Shown here in pieces: positions 1 through 11,065 of a stretch of DNA of 64,000 nucleotides. Positions within the stretch are counted from its first letter, which is position 1. Each line of letters opens with the position of its first letter. The notes below the pieces were generated by a model. That model saw nothing but the letters and a program-made list of their open reading frames with translations. It did no database searches and was not told where the DNA came from. Location: assembly GCF_001411555.2 (NCBI RefSeq), contig NC_049903.1, forward strand, positions 11,094,362 through 11,158,361, in the 5' to 3' direction. Made by a program: the position numbers and the translations under genes. This DNA is from Juglans regia (Eukaryota > Streptophyta > Magnoliopsida > Fagales > Juglandaceae).

Positions 1-650
1 GAATAAAATAGGATTTAGAATTTAATTGAACTAATTTTGAACAACACATGCCAAATAATTTTGTCTATCCACCTTCCTCGACTTATAATTCACACGAGCA
101 CTAAGATCCTAATCATTCTGAGTTTTGCCATGAATTGCAAAGTTATCACTTGTACATTGTGAATTTACCATACTTGGAAAAGAGTTTAGATGAGTATTTT
201 TTTTTCTTATTTTGGAACCTAAACTAATGGTGTGTTGGGTGTGTGAATTTTTTTTTTTTTTTTTTTGTCAAATATAAAGTTTTCTCTTTTAAGAAAAAAA
301 TTTGCAAAATCCCAAATAACCCTCAAAGCACACACACTCTTGCATCCTATGCACTAGCTGTAGACGATAAAATGAGTCATGTCAGGGAGACGATATGAAT
401 GCTATATATTAATCACTATTCACTCTCATACTTTACACTTATAATTTTCTTTTTCATTAAAGTGTAAATGTATTTTTCATATGATGTGGAGTATAAAATA
501 ATAAATAGTGATTGATGAGGAATTTTTTTCTATTTTAACAGATCGGTCATACGAGCCAGCATTTATAGTGTTGTGAAATATATTGTATGTTTATAATTCT
601 TCTTAATCAAATAAAAGTTATTATGTTGTGGAACTCGACAAAGAAGGCTG
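1..650. other. AT-rich non-coding DNA
   Basis: No coding region, RNA gene or transposon terminus could be supported here. The stretch is AT-rich with a long T run near 248-266. It forms the left flank of the repeat-rich region that follows. Confidence 0.5.
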
Positions 651-779
651 AAGAAAGAAAGAAATTTCCTTGAGAACAAATGCCATCAACAGCTCGTCCG
701 AAAGCCCTAGCAAATCCATCATCGTGATTCATCTTCCTCCTTTGCATTTCGTTCCCACGTCCGCGGCCTGAAAGTTGTC

Positions 780-970
780 CCGGACGGCGACGGGAAAGGA
801 GCTAGCCTTCCCACCGAGATTTGTTCTTCTCAACAAAGACGGGAAAGGACCTGTTCTTCCAACCAAGTTCTTTTCTTCCTCACACTGTGGCCTCCTTCCT
901 TTGCTTTGTTGCTCTTCTTGACGACAACGGGAAAGGATCTGGCCTTCCAACTGACATAGCCTTCATCAAA
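780..970 (+). repeat. Degenerate direct repeat with a GACGGGAAAGGA core
   Basis: Three imperfect copies of a core GAC(G/A)ACGGGAAAGGA followed by a CTTCC-containing tail occur near 785, 837 and 922, spaced about 50 and 85 bp. The intervening DNA is more GC-rich than its surroundings. No reading frame across the repeats resembles a known protein, so it is recorded only as a small degenerate repeat. It may be a remnant of a gene's 5' region separated by the retrotransposon to its right. Confidence 0.4.
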
Positions 971-1357
971 GCGTGGTATATAATGTGCATTCTCAAATCT
1001 GCAATTTTTTCATAGTGACTGTGCATCCGAAATGGTATATAATCGCAGTATCTCATGCATTTGGTAGATAATGTGCAATTGGTAGGAACTGTCCCTATAA
1101 ATTATTCGAATTTCTGTTGCATAGCAATTATTAATGTGCAATTGGTTAGAAATAATGTATGGGACGTTCAATTTTGTTGTCTATTTCCATTCGTTAGCAT
1201 TGCTTTTGGGTTACTGAGATTAAGATTCTGGAAAGATAAAAGATACTAGTTTTGGTGACACTGAAGAGCATGTATTCTAACGCTTGAGGAGTAGTAGAGC
1301 ACCTAACACTTGAGGAGAACTGGGTTTGAGGAATCATCGGGAAGGCAATAAACATGT

Positions 1358-1688
1358 TGTTATGGTAGTTGAAAATACAATGTAGATTTTATAGGCACTT
1401 CGAGGGGCCTGGTCCTCCAAGTTGTAACACTTTGATTGTAGAAACTGAAATTGAATTCTCATTACTAATAACTGCAAGCATTTATAAACACTACAAAAAG
1501 ACTTAGTCAACAATGACCCACATGCTCAATCTGATTGTAGGACTCAACTTTAATAACTAACCATAATAAATGTGCATGACCCATAACAGCTAATAACTAC
1601 ACTGGACGTCGCCCACTACACTAACAGACTTATCTAACGTGGCCCACTACACTAAACAGAGTTGACTAAAATAACAAATCAAACAACC
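1358..1688 (-). repeat. 3' LTR of the gypsy element
   Basis: This stretch matches 6249-6548 over most of its length, including the shared block around TCCTCCAAGTTGTAACAC and the shared end TAACAAATCAAACAACC. Read on the minus strand it ends in ...ACCATAACA, a normal CA terminus. The opposite edge is less certain because the expected TG appears mutated. Confidence 0.8.
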
Positions 1689-1698
1689 GCAAGGCCCA

Positions 1699-2292
1699 TT
1701 ATTTGCTGCCCCGAGACCTTGCCCTTAAGGTCAGAGAAGCGCCGCTTGAGCTCTTCGTGATCTTCCACGTCGCATCCTGCTCAACCATCCCCTTCCACTG
1801 AACCAACATTTCAACTCCTGCTCTTCGCCCTTTTCTGAACATTCTCCTGCTTAGAACTCGTTTGGGTTCTGGTTCTAGGGTTCCCTCCATGGTGACCTTT
1901 GGCAGCTCTGTAAGTGGTCTTATGTGCTCTCTTACCGTCTTTTTGAGGCAAGAAATATGAAAAGTAGGGTGGATTTGAGACCCTTGTGGTAGATCTAGTC
2001 TATATGAAACTTTCCCGATACGTTGTACCACCATGAACGGTCCATAATACCTGGGCGATAGCTTAAGATTTCTTCTCATCACAATAGACATCTGGCGGTA
2101 AGGTCTAAGGTGTAGGTAAACTCTGTCTCCTACTTGGAACTCCCGTTCAGTCCGCTTACGATCTGCATACATTTTCATTCTTTCCAGTGCATCTTTCAAA
2201 ATTTCCTGAGCTAATTTATAAATAAATTCTCTGCTTCTGAGTTCCTCATATACTGCTTGCATTCTTATGGATCCTGGTTCATACGGCAGCAT
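1699..2292 (-). pseudogene. gypsy integrase C-terminus with chromodomain-like tail
   Basis: The minus-strand frame carries the C-terminal part of a plant Ty3/gypsy polyprotein. It includes a GDRVYLHLRPYRQ-type segment, the typical LSPRYYGPF and HPTFHISCLKK motifs (integrase C-terminal region), then an MLVQWKG...ATWK stretch that fits a chromodomain. The chromodomain is what places the element among chromoviruses, where it is thought to steer insertion to particular chromatin. The frame is separated from the integrase core by stops, so this is a fragment of a broken polyprotein rather than a gene. Confidence 0.8.
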
Positions 2293-2490
2293 CCTTGGGG
2301 GTGGCTGTCCATATACTACCTCATATGGTGAAACCCTAGTTGAGATAAGCTCTAATGTGTTATCAGCATACTCAGCTAGAGTTAGCCATTTTGCCCAATC
2401 TCGTGGCCTATCTCATGAGAAGCACCATAGGTATCCTTCTACCCCTTTGTTCATCGCCTGTGTTTGGCCGTCATTTTGTGAGTGGTACGC

Positions 2491-2787
2491 TTAGCTGAGT
2501 AATAACTCTGTGCCACTATTTCTAAACAATTCCTTCCAGAACTGGCTAGTAAATATTGGATCCCTGTCACTGACAATGGTCAGTAGAAAACCATGTAATT
2601 TAAATACATTGTCAATAAATACCGGTGCTAGTATTACTGCTGTGTATGAGTGAGTAAGAGATATGAAGTGATCATATTTGCTCAATCTTTCTATCACCAC
2701 CATGATCACTATGCGCCCTCCTAAGGGTGGTAACCCCTCAATGAAATCCATGCTTTTGTCTTGCCAATTTCTGGTGGGAATAGGCAA
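2491..2787 (-). pseudogene. gypsy integrase core fragment
   Basis: This minus-strand frame contains WQDKSMDFIEGLP and, further on, FLLTIVSDRDPIFTSQFWKE. Both are hallmarks of the Ty3/gypsy integrase catalytic core, with the Asp residues of the DDE triad visible in MDFI and SDRD. It continues in other frames into the C-terminal part at 1699-2292. The join is broken, so integrase activity is not expected. Confidence 0.8.
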
Positions 2788-3118
2788 AGGTTGGAGCAGG
2801 TTTGTTGGCTGAATTGTTAATAAAATTCTTTTTTTTATTCGAGCATATGTTTTATATACTCTTGTGTGGCCTCCTAATGGATTGTTATGGAACTACCGTA
2901 GGATCTCTTGCTGGAATGGCACGAAGTTCCTAAGATGCAGCCTACCATTGTAAAAGAGAAGGCCGTTGCGAACTTGATACTGAGTTTGGTCCAAGATTCC
3001 CTGATGGTAGTTGCTCAATAGCTCCTGCAACTAGAAATCTTGGGGGTAAAGTCTTTCTTAACTCTTTTGTCCATTGGGTTTGAATGGTACTTATGGCTTG
3101 TAATTATGAATGGATGGT

Positions 3119-3664
3119 CTAATTTGTGTGGAGGATGGATTGTTTGTGTTCTGTTTGGGTGGAAGGGTTGGATTCTGATATGGTGTTTGGGTTAGCTGTT
3201 GGTTTTGGTTTTTCTGTATAAGGTTGCCTGGATAGGGCTTTTGCCACTTTGTTGGTTCTTCTACTTTTATATTCCATCGAGAAATCATGGCCTAGTAGTT
3301 TGGATACCCATTTTTGTTGGGCAGGGGTACCCACCCTTTGTTCCAAGAGGTATTTCAGGGCCTGTTGATCAGTGCGGACCTTGAAATGCTGCCCCATCAA
3401 ATAATGTCTCCATTTCCTTATGGTCATCACCAAGGCCAACAGTTCCTTCTCATAAATAGAGAGCATGAGACTTATACTCTTTAGTCCCTGACTTAGATAG
3501 GTAATAGGTCTGTCTTCCTGCATTAAAATAGCTCCCAATCCTTCCCCTAAGGCATCACATTCTACCAAAAAATTCTTAGTAAAATCAGATAATTTTAAGA
3601 CTGGAGGACTAACCATGACTTCTTTTAATCTATCAAAGGCAGCCTGAGCCTTATCAGACCACAC
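3119..3664 (-). pseudogene. gypsy RNase H fragment
   Basis: The frame contains the retroelement RNase H region: LVECDALGEGLGAILMQ (catalytic Asp context), ITYLSQGL, YEKELLALV, and FKVRTDQQALKYLLEQR. It ends near ALSRQPY. This follows RT in the element, as expected. It is out of frame with the upstream RT segment because of stops around 3665-3765. Confidence 0.82.
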
Positions 3665-3765
3665 AAATTAATTTTTCTTGAGTAGTGCTGTTAGGGTGCT
3701 GACACCATAATCATGCACAAATTTTCAGTAATACCTAGTGAGACCCAGAAATCCCCTTAAGGCCT

Positions 3766-5286
3766 TCAAATTTTTGGGTAGTGGCCAACTTTGCATAGCT
3801 GCAATCTTGTGGGGGTCAGCTTTAACACCATTTTAGAAATTATGTGGCCTAGATACTCTACCTCACTACAACCAAATACACACTTAGTTTGCTTTGCAAA
3901 CAACTGATGAGACCTTAATGTTTCCATAGCAATCTGTAAATGTTGTAAATGCTCCTCTACTGACTTGTTGTAAATTAGTATGTCGTCAAACAAAACCAAA
4001 ACAAACATTTTCAAATAAGGTCGAAATATTTCATTCATCAATCATTGGAATGTAGATGGGGCATTGGTAAGCCCGAAGGGCATTACAAAAAACTCATAGT
4101 GACCTTCATGGGTTCTAAAAGCTGTTTTGCATATATTACCTTCATGCATTCTGATTTGATGGTAATCATAATGCAAATCCAATTTAGAAAATATTTCAGC
4201 CCCCAAAAGCTCATCCAATAACTCATCAATGTTAGGAATATGATACTTATCTTTTACCGTGTCTTTGTTGAGGGCATGGTAGTCCACACACATTCTCCAA
4301 CTCACATCTGCCTTCAGCAACACTGGGGAAGAATAGGGGCTTTGACTTCCTCTTACAATTCCACTTTGTAACATTTCAGCCACCAATCTCTCGATTTCTG
4401 CCTTTTGGTAATATGGATACCTGTAGGGTTGAACACAAGTTGGCTTTGACCTTTCCTGCAACACAATTTTATGATCATGACTCCTAGGTAAAGGTAGACC
4501 TTGAGGTTCTGCAAATACAGCTTCAAAATTCTTCAATATTTTAAACACTATTGGTAAATCGGCCTCTCCCATTGTCTCCATTTCTCCTCCAATTAAATGT
4601 AACCAAACTTCTTTAATAGTTCCCTTTTGTAACTTGGGAATATATTCCTCTTCTTCCAAAGCCTCTTGGGGTAGTTGCAGCCCCTGTAATTTAAACTCAC
4701 CGCCCCTGAAATTGAATTGCATGGTTAAATCAGTAGAATTACATAAAATTGACCCTAAATATCTTAGCCAATCAATTCCTAACACCACTTCACATCCTCC
4801 TAAAGTCAACAAATAAAGGTTAGCTTTAACCCTTAGATTCTGTAATTGAATAGGAATTGCCCTACAGTAACCTTGGCAAGGAAGGCTATCTCCATTAGCC
4901 ACTTTGACTGTCATCTTGCTTTCTCCCACTAGCAGTTTTGATTTTCTTGCTACATATGGATCCATGACGCTGTGTGTACTCCCTGTATAAAAAAGAATCA
5001 AGATATTGTGATGGTTAATAAAACCCTCAACTCCCATGGTCTTTGGCGATATAGATTCTGTCATGGCATGCAGTGATATGCCAAGCAGTTCCACAACCTC
5101 TTTTTCTTCACCAATAGTCTCCTCGGGTTGAATGATTGACAATCTTCCTTCATTGGTCTCAGTTTCTTCTTCTTCCTCCTCCTCTAACCCTTCCAACATA
5201 AATAACTTAGGCCTATCACATTTATGCCCAAAATGAAAATTTTCATAACAATAATAACATAACCCCTTGTCTCTCATTTCTTGCAT
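3766..5286 (-). pseudogene. gypsy zinc knuckle, protease and reverse transcriptase segment
   Basis: Reading on the minus strand from 5286, the frame carries a CCHC zinc knuckle (CYYCYENFHFGHKC), the retropepsin region (YTGSTHSVMD), and a long RT domain with MCVDYHALNKDT, FSKLDLHYDYHQIRM and FFVMPFGLTNAPSTFQ. A stop codon at about 4043-4045 interrupts RT just after STFQ. The next segment (3766-4041) continues with the catalytic LFDDILIY box and the thumb region. The protease active-site Asp of the usual D(T/S)G triad is replaced by Tyr (YTG). With the RT stop, this shows the copy is dead. Confidence 0.88.
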
Positions 5287-5620
5287 TTGAGTTGGTGTTA
5301 TTCTTTTTATAAGTATGGAAGGTTTTCTGTTTGGGTTGTAGGGATTGGGATTCCCTCAATTTTCAAGTCTGGAGGATGGTGGTGGTAGTCTCATTAAGGG
5401 TGCAGGTGCAGGTGCAAGGAGTTTTGGTATGTAGGAAAATGTAGTTTGAGTTGGATTTTGGTTTCTGCTGGTTCCTCATTTATTTCTTCTAGTAACCTCT
5501 TCCTCCTACAGTTTAGTTAAACCAAAAGCAATTGAATAATGTTAGGCTTAAGCATGGTTACCATTATCTTCAAACTATCTCTTAATCCACTAATGAAAGT
5601 ACTAATATGAAACTTTTCTG

Positions 5621-6036
5621 CTAATCCACTGATTTATTAGATAGGGACTCAAACTCTGTTTGGTACTCTTCAACAGTAGCCGTTTGTCTTAATTTAGTGA
5701 ATTGCCCTACTGGATCCTCATAGGTTGAAGGTCCAAAACGCACCTTAAGTGCAAAGACAAACTCTTCCCATCCACCAATAGGTCCTGAATCCATCAACCA
5801 ACATACCAAGAAAGAGCCTTCCCTTCCATATGGAAAAAGGCTATCTGCAGTTTTTGGTCCTCGGGAGTATTAAAATAAACAAAGAATTGTTGTGCTTTAA
5901 GGATCCATTCCATGGGTTCAGACCTATTGAATTTTGGAAAATCCAACCTTAAGGTTCTAGCATGAATTCCCCCATTCCCTTCAAATAAATGATTATTACT
6001 GATTTGACCTCTTTGATTAGAAGACCCTTCTCCCAT
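5621..6036 (-). pseudogene. gypsy gag (retrotrans_gag) fragment
   Basis: Two overlapping minus-strand frames (5794-6036 and 5621-5809) together cover a typical plant Retrotrans_gag domain: LRLDFPKFNRSEPMEWILKA, then KALSWYVG, and FVFALKVRFGPSTYEDPVGQ followed by VEEYQTEFESL. A frame change near 5800 splits the domain. An upstream short segment (6123-6215) next to the primer binding site gives the start of gag (MAEGTRHAQLAEAV). Confidence 0.8.
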
Positions 6037-6228
6037 TTGTAGATTCTTGTTATTACTGCTTACTGCTCATATGAAGATGCCAAATTATTCAGTTGCAGTA
6101 GCACTGCTTTCAACATATGTTTTTACTTGTCTTGTTCTTCATGCAAATGCATAGTCTCTCCTTTCAGCATGGACACTGCTTCTGCCAACTGAGCATGGCG
6201 TGTACCCTCAGCCATGTCGCGGGAACCT

Positions 6229-6241
6229 GGCTCTGATACCA
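6229..6241 (-). promoter_or_regulatory. Primer binding site for initiator tRNA-Met
   Basis: Read on the minus strand the site is TGGTATCAGAGCC, complementary to the 3' end of plant initiator tRNA-Met. It lies just inside the 5' LTR of the gypsy element and primes minus-strand cDNA synthesis in this family. Confidence 0.85.
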
Positions 6242-6248
6242 CTAATAC

Positions 6249-6548
6249 TATTATGGTAGTTGAAAATATAATGTAAATTTTATAGGCACTTCGAGGAGCT
6301 TGGTCCTCCAAGTTGTAACACTTTGATTGTAGAAATTGAAATTGAATTCTCATTATTGATAACTGCAAGCATTTATAAACACTACAATAGACATGGTCGA
6401 CAATGACCCAGAGACTCAATCTAATTACAGGACTCAACTTTAATAACTAACCAAAACAAACGGACATGACCAATAACAGCTAATAACTACACTGAATGTG
6501 GCCCACTACACTAAACAGACTTGACTAAAATAACAAATCAAACAACCA
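6249..6548 (-). repeat. 5' LTR of the gypsy element
   Basis: This is the partner of the LTR at 1358-1688. On the minus strand it starts TGGTTGTTTG. Its internal edge ...CCATAATA is a mutated form of the ...CCATAACA end seen in the other LTR. The two LTRs differ by scattered substitutions and small indels, so the insertion is not recent. Confidence 0.8.
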
Positions 6549-7864
6549 TCTGCTGACCCGGCCCCTTCACCTTCAGACATCCCTAAAGACTAGGGTTTCT
6601 TGTCTCGCGCATAGCATGTGTATTTCAGTTTTTGGTCATTTCATTCCCTACTTGCGTGGAGGCGTGGCCGGTGCGTTAAAAAAGGAGGCTGAATAGAAAT
6701 TTTCCGATAAATAGATAGGAGGCGGCGTCAAGGATTTTTCCCAGCAGCCATTCTAACTTCACAAGTTCGAAATCTTTTCCCTCTCGATCCCCAACACCGT
6801 TCAGTGGCAAAACCAATCCCGACTGCCGGTCTCCACCGATCAATTCCTGGTTTCGGGTTTCGCTTCGGTGTGTCGTTCTCAGGTGATTTAATGCCTGTTT
6901 GAATAAATTGAGGCTAATTAGAGGAACTATGAGACGTGCCTCCTTGTTGTAAAGCTTCGGTTTGATCGCGAACTTGTTATTTCTTGATGGGTATCTTGTA
7001 ATTTTTGTTGGGAGTAGATTGTGGTTATTTTTGACTTGGTTACATATGGTATATATTTTTAGTTTGGTTTGGTGGCTAGAAGAATTAGTTCACGTTAGCT
7101 CAGTTGGGTTTTCGTGTTTGGTGGATTTTGGGTTTATTCATTACGTAGTTTGGTAGTGTGAAAACGAGAAATTTGTGGTCTTTTAACGATTTTACTTCAT
7201 ACTTCAAGAATAAAACAAGAAGAACTTATATAGGAAGATGATGAGGATGGTTTCAAAAAAATGAGGGCGGATTTGAGGGAGTTCATATCATAATGTGTCT
7301 CTCTCTCACCTACCCGTCGAAATCAAGGTTTTCTGTATTTATTTGTTATTTTTTAATTTCCCCTATGTGAAGCAATGAATTTCCACTTAGACACTTACTC
7401 TATACGCATATTAAAGTCTAACTAAGGAATTATAATGGCCACAAAGCATGCTCATTATTATTTGTTTTCTCTGTTTAGATGCTTTACTCATATAATATAG
7501 AATAACCGATCCATCTAGAATCACCTGTGTGTTATGTCATGTGTTTTGATGATGAATAAAGAGGTAGGATTGATTTAAGTTTAGTTTATTCAAATTTATT
7601 ATACATTTTTTGACCAATTGTTATCATATCTTTGGCAGATTTTTTTTTACTGCAGAATCAAAAAATTCCTTACTTCTGGAAATTCATTTCTTATGGAAAA
7701 ATATATGCTGAAATTTGTTTCAGTATATGTAATTAAGGCAGCTACTAGATTTTTTTTTGGAATGGCATACACTTGATACATGCCGTGTGGGTGTAATTCC
7801 TTTTCTTATTTTTTCACTTATATTGGCAGATGAACTTGAACTTCCCTTCATTCTGTCATTACAG

Positions 7865-7897
7865 TAATGGATCTTGATGGCAGCAAGTTTGGAAGGG
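7865..7897 (+). pseudogene. MED19 pseudogene, first coding exon
   Basis: An AG acceptor at 7863-7864 and a GTAAG donor at 7898 delimit 33 bp. The start codon at 7867 gives ten codons plus one base. The single leftover base joins GG at 9104-9105 to make the next Gly codon, so the splice phases agree. Confidence 0.75.
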
Positions 7898-8499
7898 GTA
7901 AGATGTTTAATAAGCTGCGTATATGTATACATTGGTTTAGTAATGGATCTTGGCTTTATACATTTATACCAAGATTATTTATTACATCATTCTCGTAATC
8001 ATCCATGTTTTTTACTCACTGTTTATTGGAGCTTCACGCTGGGAAGTGTCTCGTGAGGTTTAAACGCAGTGATATAGCAATGTGAGCTTCATCCTAACCC
8101 GTCTGATCGTGAAACGGTCACTTGGAACTTGGAACCCTTGAGAGGGCAATAACTCAAACATACACTTCTGTATATCCATGTTAGCAATTTTTTTGTGAAT
8201 TTTTTCTTGTGTTTTATATATTAATTCATGACACTAGTCTTGAGTTTAATGATAAACTACTACAGGGAGTTTTTCCTCTTGTAATATTAGCCTGTATAAA
8301 TGACTTATCAGATAATTACTTATCCAGAAATAAAAAGAAAAATGAAATAGAAAAGACAGAAAAAGGAAAGGAAAAAAAAAGGATTTAAAGAGTACAATGG
8401 TTTGTCTGGATAGCCACTCTGGTCCTAAGGGCTTAAGTGAAACTCCATGGTCATTGGAGTTTAAGAAGCTTTGTTTTCTTCATGATGGCTTTGTAAGCG

Positions 8500-8990
8500 A
8501 TCAGATATTTGGAATCAAGCTATTAGAATATTATTGTTGTTTGGTGCTGTATGTGTAAGAAGAATGGTAAATCCGTTGACCATTTGTTACTTCATTGTGA
8601 GGTGGCCATGGCCTTATGGAATGAGATTTTCAGTAGGATCGGACTTGCATGGGTGATTTACTAGGAGGGTGGTGGATCTTTTAGCCATCTGGAGAGGCCT
8701 CCAGGGAATCTTTCTTCCAAATTACTGCAATTTGGAAGATGGCTCCCTTATGTCTTATGTGGCGCATTTGGCTGGAGAGGAATGACCAGAGCTTTGAAGA
8801 TAGGGAATGTTCTCTAGAAGAACTTAGAAGATTCTTTTTCAATACTTTCTGGGCTCCTTTTATTGATTTCAGTGGCAACGTTTTCAAGATTTTCTTGTTT
8901 CTCTTTTAAGCACCTAATTTCTTATAGGTGTTTTCTCTTGTATACATTTTGTGTATTTGGGCTATGCCTATTCCTTTTAATATAATATTA
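8500..8990 (+). mobile_element. LINE 3' tail (zf-RVT region), decayed
   Basis: In broken frames the plus strand gives the C-terminal zinc-binding region of a plant L1-type ORF2: CVCKKNGKSVDHLLLHCEV-like around 8545-8600, then VVDLLAIWRGLQGIF-like, and a W..ERN motif near 8780. The 3' end carries CTTGTATACATTTTGTGTATT and a TTGGGCTATGCCTAT block, shared with the other LINE tails here. The insert is truncated at its 5' side. Confidence 0.75.
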
Positions 8991-9103
8991 CTTCTACCGT
9001 TCAAAAACATTTTGTTTCTTTATTTTCCTCTTTCCAATTTGCCATCGTTAGAATTTTGTTTTTGTTACAATTTCTATAACCAAGGCCCTTTCTGAATAAT
9101 CAG

Positions 9104-9393
9104 GGCCGAGGGAACTTGGTGGTGCTGTTGATCTCATAAATAAATACAAGCTTTTGCCTCATCATGAGTTCTTTTGCAAGAGGTCACTTCCTTTGTCAAT
9201 CTCGTAGACACACTATCTACACAATGTGGTGGGAGACACAGAGATCAGAAAAGGAGAAGGCATGGAATTGGATCAGGCTTTTCCAAGTATTTCCTATTTG
9301 CAAAAGCGAAATGCAAATATACATCCTTTGAACTTGGACAAACTCAGGAATGCCTTTCTGATGAGAGAGACAACTCCTGTCTACCTGTCTGTT
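9104..9393 (+). pseudogene. MED19 pseudogene, conserved exon with nonsense codon
   Basis: This exon holds the conserved core of plant MED19 and ends at a GTAAG donor (9394), phase 0. The codon at 9205-9207 is TAG where functional plant homologues have an acidic residue before THYLHNVVG. All other codons of the core read through correctly, so the loss looks fairly recent. The end of the exon (from about ETTPV) is more diverged than the core. Confidence 0.82.
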
Positions 9394-9600
9394 GTAAGAC
9401 CTATCCTACATTATTCTTGCCATTGTTGTCTAAGTTTGTCCTGCTCTTCCCTTCCCAGGAGCCCATTCTGATGGATAATGTTAAAATTTTTCCATCCTCT
9501 CTCCTTGACTCGAGATTTTTTTTTGAACTTTAGAATGAATGTGTCGTTCTCGTGTAAGTTCTGTGGCATAAAATTATGTTATTTGGTATGGCGTTAACAG

Positions 9601-9755
9601 GCTGAGATGGGGATGTCAACTGCAGGGGTGAAGTCAAATAGAGACAAGGAGACAAGGAGAGGAAGCCTAAAAAGAATCAAGATGATGACAACAAGAAATA
9701 TAAGGGTGGTTAGAAGCACAAACACTGTCACAAAGGACAAGAGTGATTGTAAGGT
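9601..9755 (+). pseudogene. MED19 pseudogene, basic-tail exon
   Basis: An acceptor at 9599-9600 opens phase 0 with AEMGMSTAGVKSNRDKE, matching the AEKGIP.IAGKSK... part of plant MED19. After about 50 bases the Lys-rich tail (RKPKKNQDDDN, then KHKHCHK) is only found in another frame and is interrupted by stops. Confidence 0.65.
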
Positions 9756-10254
9756 AAAAATATAAATGAGCATCACTATTCGAAGCAGCAAGATATGTAT
9801 CTTTCTTTTCTCATCATAGTCATGAATGTGGTTGCTTAAGTCCATCTTCTGTTGTTTTGGATGATAACATTTTTTATTAGGCTATAAATTCTGGAATCAC
9901 ATGTAATTCATTAGCCTTTGATACTGATGGCACTTCCACTCCTCGCAAGTATGGAGTGATGGGTGAGATTGCTGGTTCAAATTGTATCGGGTGCTTGAGT
10001 TAATTTCCAACTGACATGTATGTATACTGTATATTCAAACTATACTTTTTTAAGAGCATATATATATATATTTTATAGATACTTTTTAAAAAATATATAT
10101 ACAGATACATGTGCATACACACACCAGTACACAGATACGGTCACAAAACCAACTAAATTTATATGTAAGAGAAGTTATGTAGGCTATGGCGGACACCGGC
10201 GGGTAAGGGTGCCTTCTCGGTTCGCTCTTTCTACAAGTCCCTTACATTTTTACC

Positions 10255-10818
10255 AAACAACCAGTTCCCATGGAGGAAAATTTGGAGGAATAAGGCGCCT
10301 CCTAAAGTGGTCTTCTTTACGGACGGCAGCCCTAGGGAAGATTTTGACAAGTGACAACCTAAGGAAGCGCAAAGTCATCATCCTAGACTGGTGTTGTATG
10401 TGTAAGCAATCTGGCGAGACAGTAGAACATCTCTTGTTATATTGTGAGACAGCTAGAGCCTTGTGGACTGAAGTGTTTAGCTAGGTGGAGTTATCATATG
10501 TAATGCTTGTAATAGTGTTTGAGATACTAGCTAGCTGGACTCTCCTGAGAGGTGTTCCACAAATTAAGGAGGTGTGGAAGATGATCCCGATCTGCATCAT
10601 GTGGTGCATTTGGCAAGAACGTAATGATCTGACTTTCGAAAACAAGGAGCGGTCACCCTAGAAACTTCGATACTTTATTTCAGTGGGCCATAGCTTTAGA
10701 TTTTAATGGTGTGAATTTTCATGATTTTCTTGTTTCCTCTACTCTGATCTAGATACGTTGATCTCTTGTATATCATCTTGTGTACTTGGGCTATGTCTAT
10801 CTTTATTAAAAAAAAATG
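10255..10818 (+). mobile_element. LINE 3' tail (zf-RVT region), decayed
   Basis: The frame at about 10300-10480 encodes TAALGKILTSDNLRKRKV, then LDWCCMCKQSGETVEHLLLYCETARALW, a clear zf-RVT zinc-binding region of plant non-LTR retrotransposon ORF2. A one-base frame change just before TAALG separates it from the PWRKIWRNKAPPKVVFFT segment. The 3' end has the TTGGGCTATGTCTAT block followed by an A run at 10808-10816. Confidence 0.85.
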
Positions 10819-11004
10819 TAGCGCCAACATTGACACTATTAGATTCTATGAAACTTGGTTATACATCTTGCCGCTACCGATTTAAAATTGGAACAAACAC
10901 AAAGGGTTAAGGGTCTAATGCAACGATGCTTGCGTGGCCAATATATTTTCATGATTATCTTATTCTTTGCTTGTTCTATTTCTTTGATTGAAAACTTTTT
11001 TTAT

Positions 11005-11065
11005 TTTTTTTAAGCAATAAGAAATTTTATTAATGCAAGTAGATAGGCATAGCCGAAGAGATTTC
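11005..11065 (-). mobile_element. LINE 3' terminus on the minus strand
   Basis: Read on the minus strand this gives CTTCGGCTATGCCTATCTAC followed by an ATTAATAAAATTTC tail. It is the same 3' block as in the LINE tails at 8970 and 10790 but in opposite orientation. No coding part is recognisable next to it. Confidence 0.55.

Larger units (their letters stand above)
1358..6548 (-). mobile_element. Ty3/gypsy chromovirus-type LTR retrotransposon, decayed
   Basis: Two related LTRs (about 1358-1688 and 6249-6548) bracket gag, protease, reverse transcriptase, RNase H, integrase and a C-terminal chromodomain-like segment. All are read on the minus strand in the order gag-PR-RT-RH-INT, which is Ty3/gypsy order. 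A primer binding site matching the 3' end of initiator tRNA-Met (TGGTATCAGAGCC) lies at 6229-6241 next to the 5' LTR. Total size of about 5.2 kb, short ~300 bp LTRs and the chromodomain suggest the Reina clade; that is inference from size and domain content. Several stop codons and frame changes break the polyprotein, so it is not autonomous. No matching target-site duplication was found, so the outer edges are approximate. Confidence 0.88.
6700..9840 (+). pseudogene. MED19 (Mediator subunit 19) pseudogene
   Basis: MED19 is a head-module-associated subunit of the Mediator complex, which links transcription factors to RNA polymerase II. The plant MED19 N-terminus is recognisable across two exons. 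Exon 7865-7897 begins ATG at 7867 and gives MDLDGSKFGR before a GTAAG donor. Exon 9104-9393 follows an AG acceptor and encodes PRELGGAVDLIN, LLPHHEFFCKRSLP, THYLHNVVGDTEIRKGEGME and a diverged remainder. A third exon from 9601 begins AEMGMSTAG and turns into the Lys/His-rich tail. The gene is broken: an in-frame TAG at 9205-9207 falls in the most conserved part, and the third exon needs a frame change and contains further stops. A probable non-coding first exon ends at 6882 (GTGATT donor). A LINE tail sits in the intron at about 8500-8990. Confidence 0.82.

Noticed and set aside
10020..10250. Start of the 154-codon open frame before the LINE zf-RVT segment
   Set aside because: Only the later part matches LINE ORF2; the first half is simple AT-rich sequence joined by chance.
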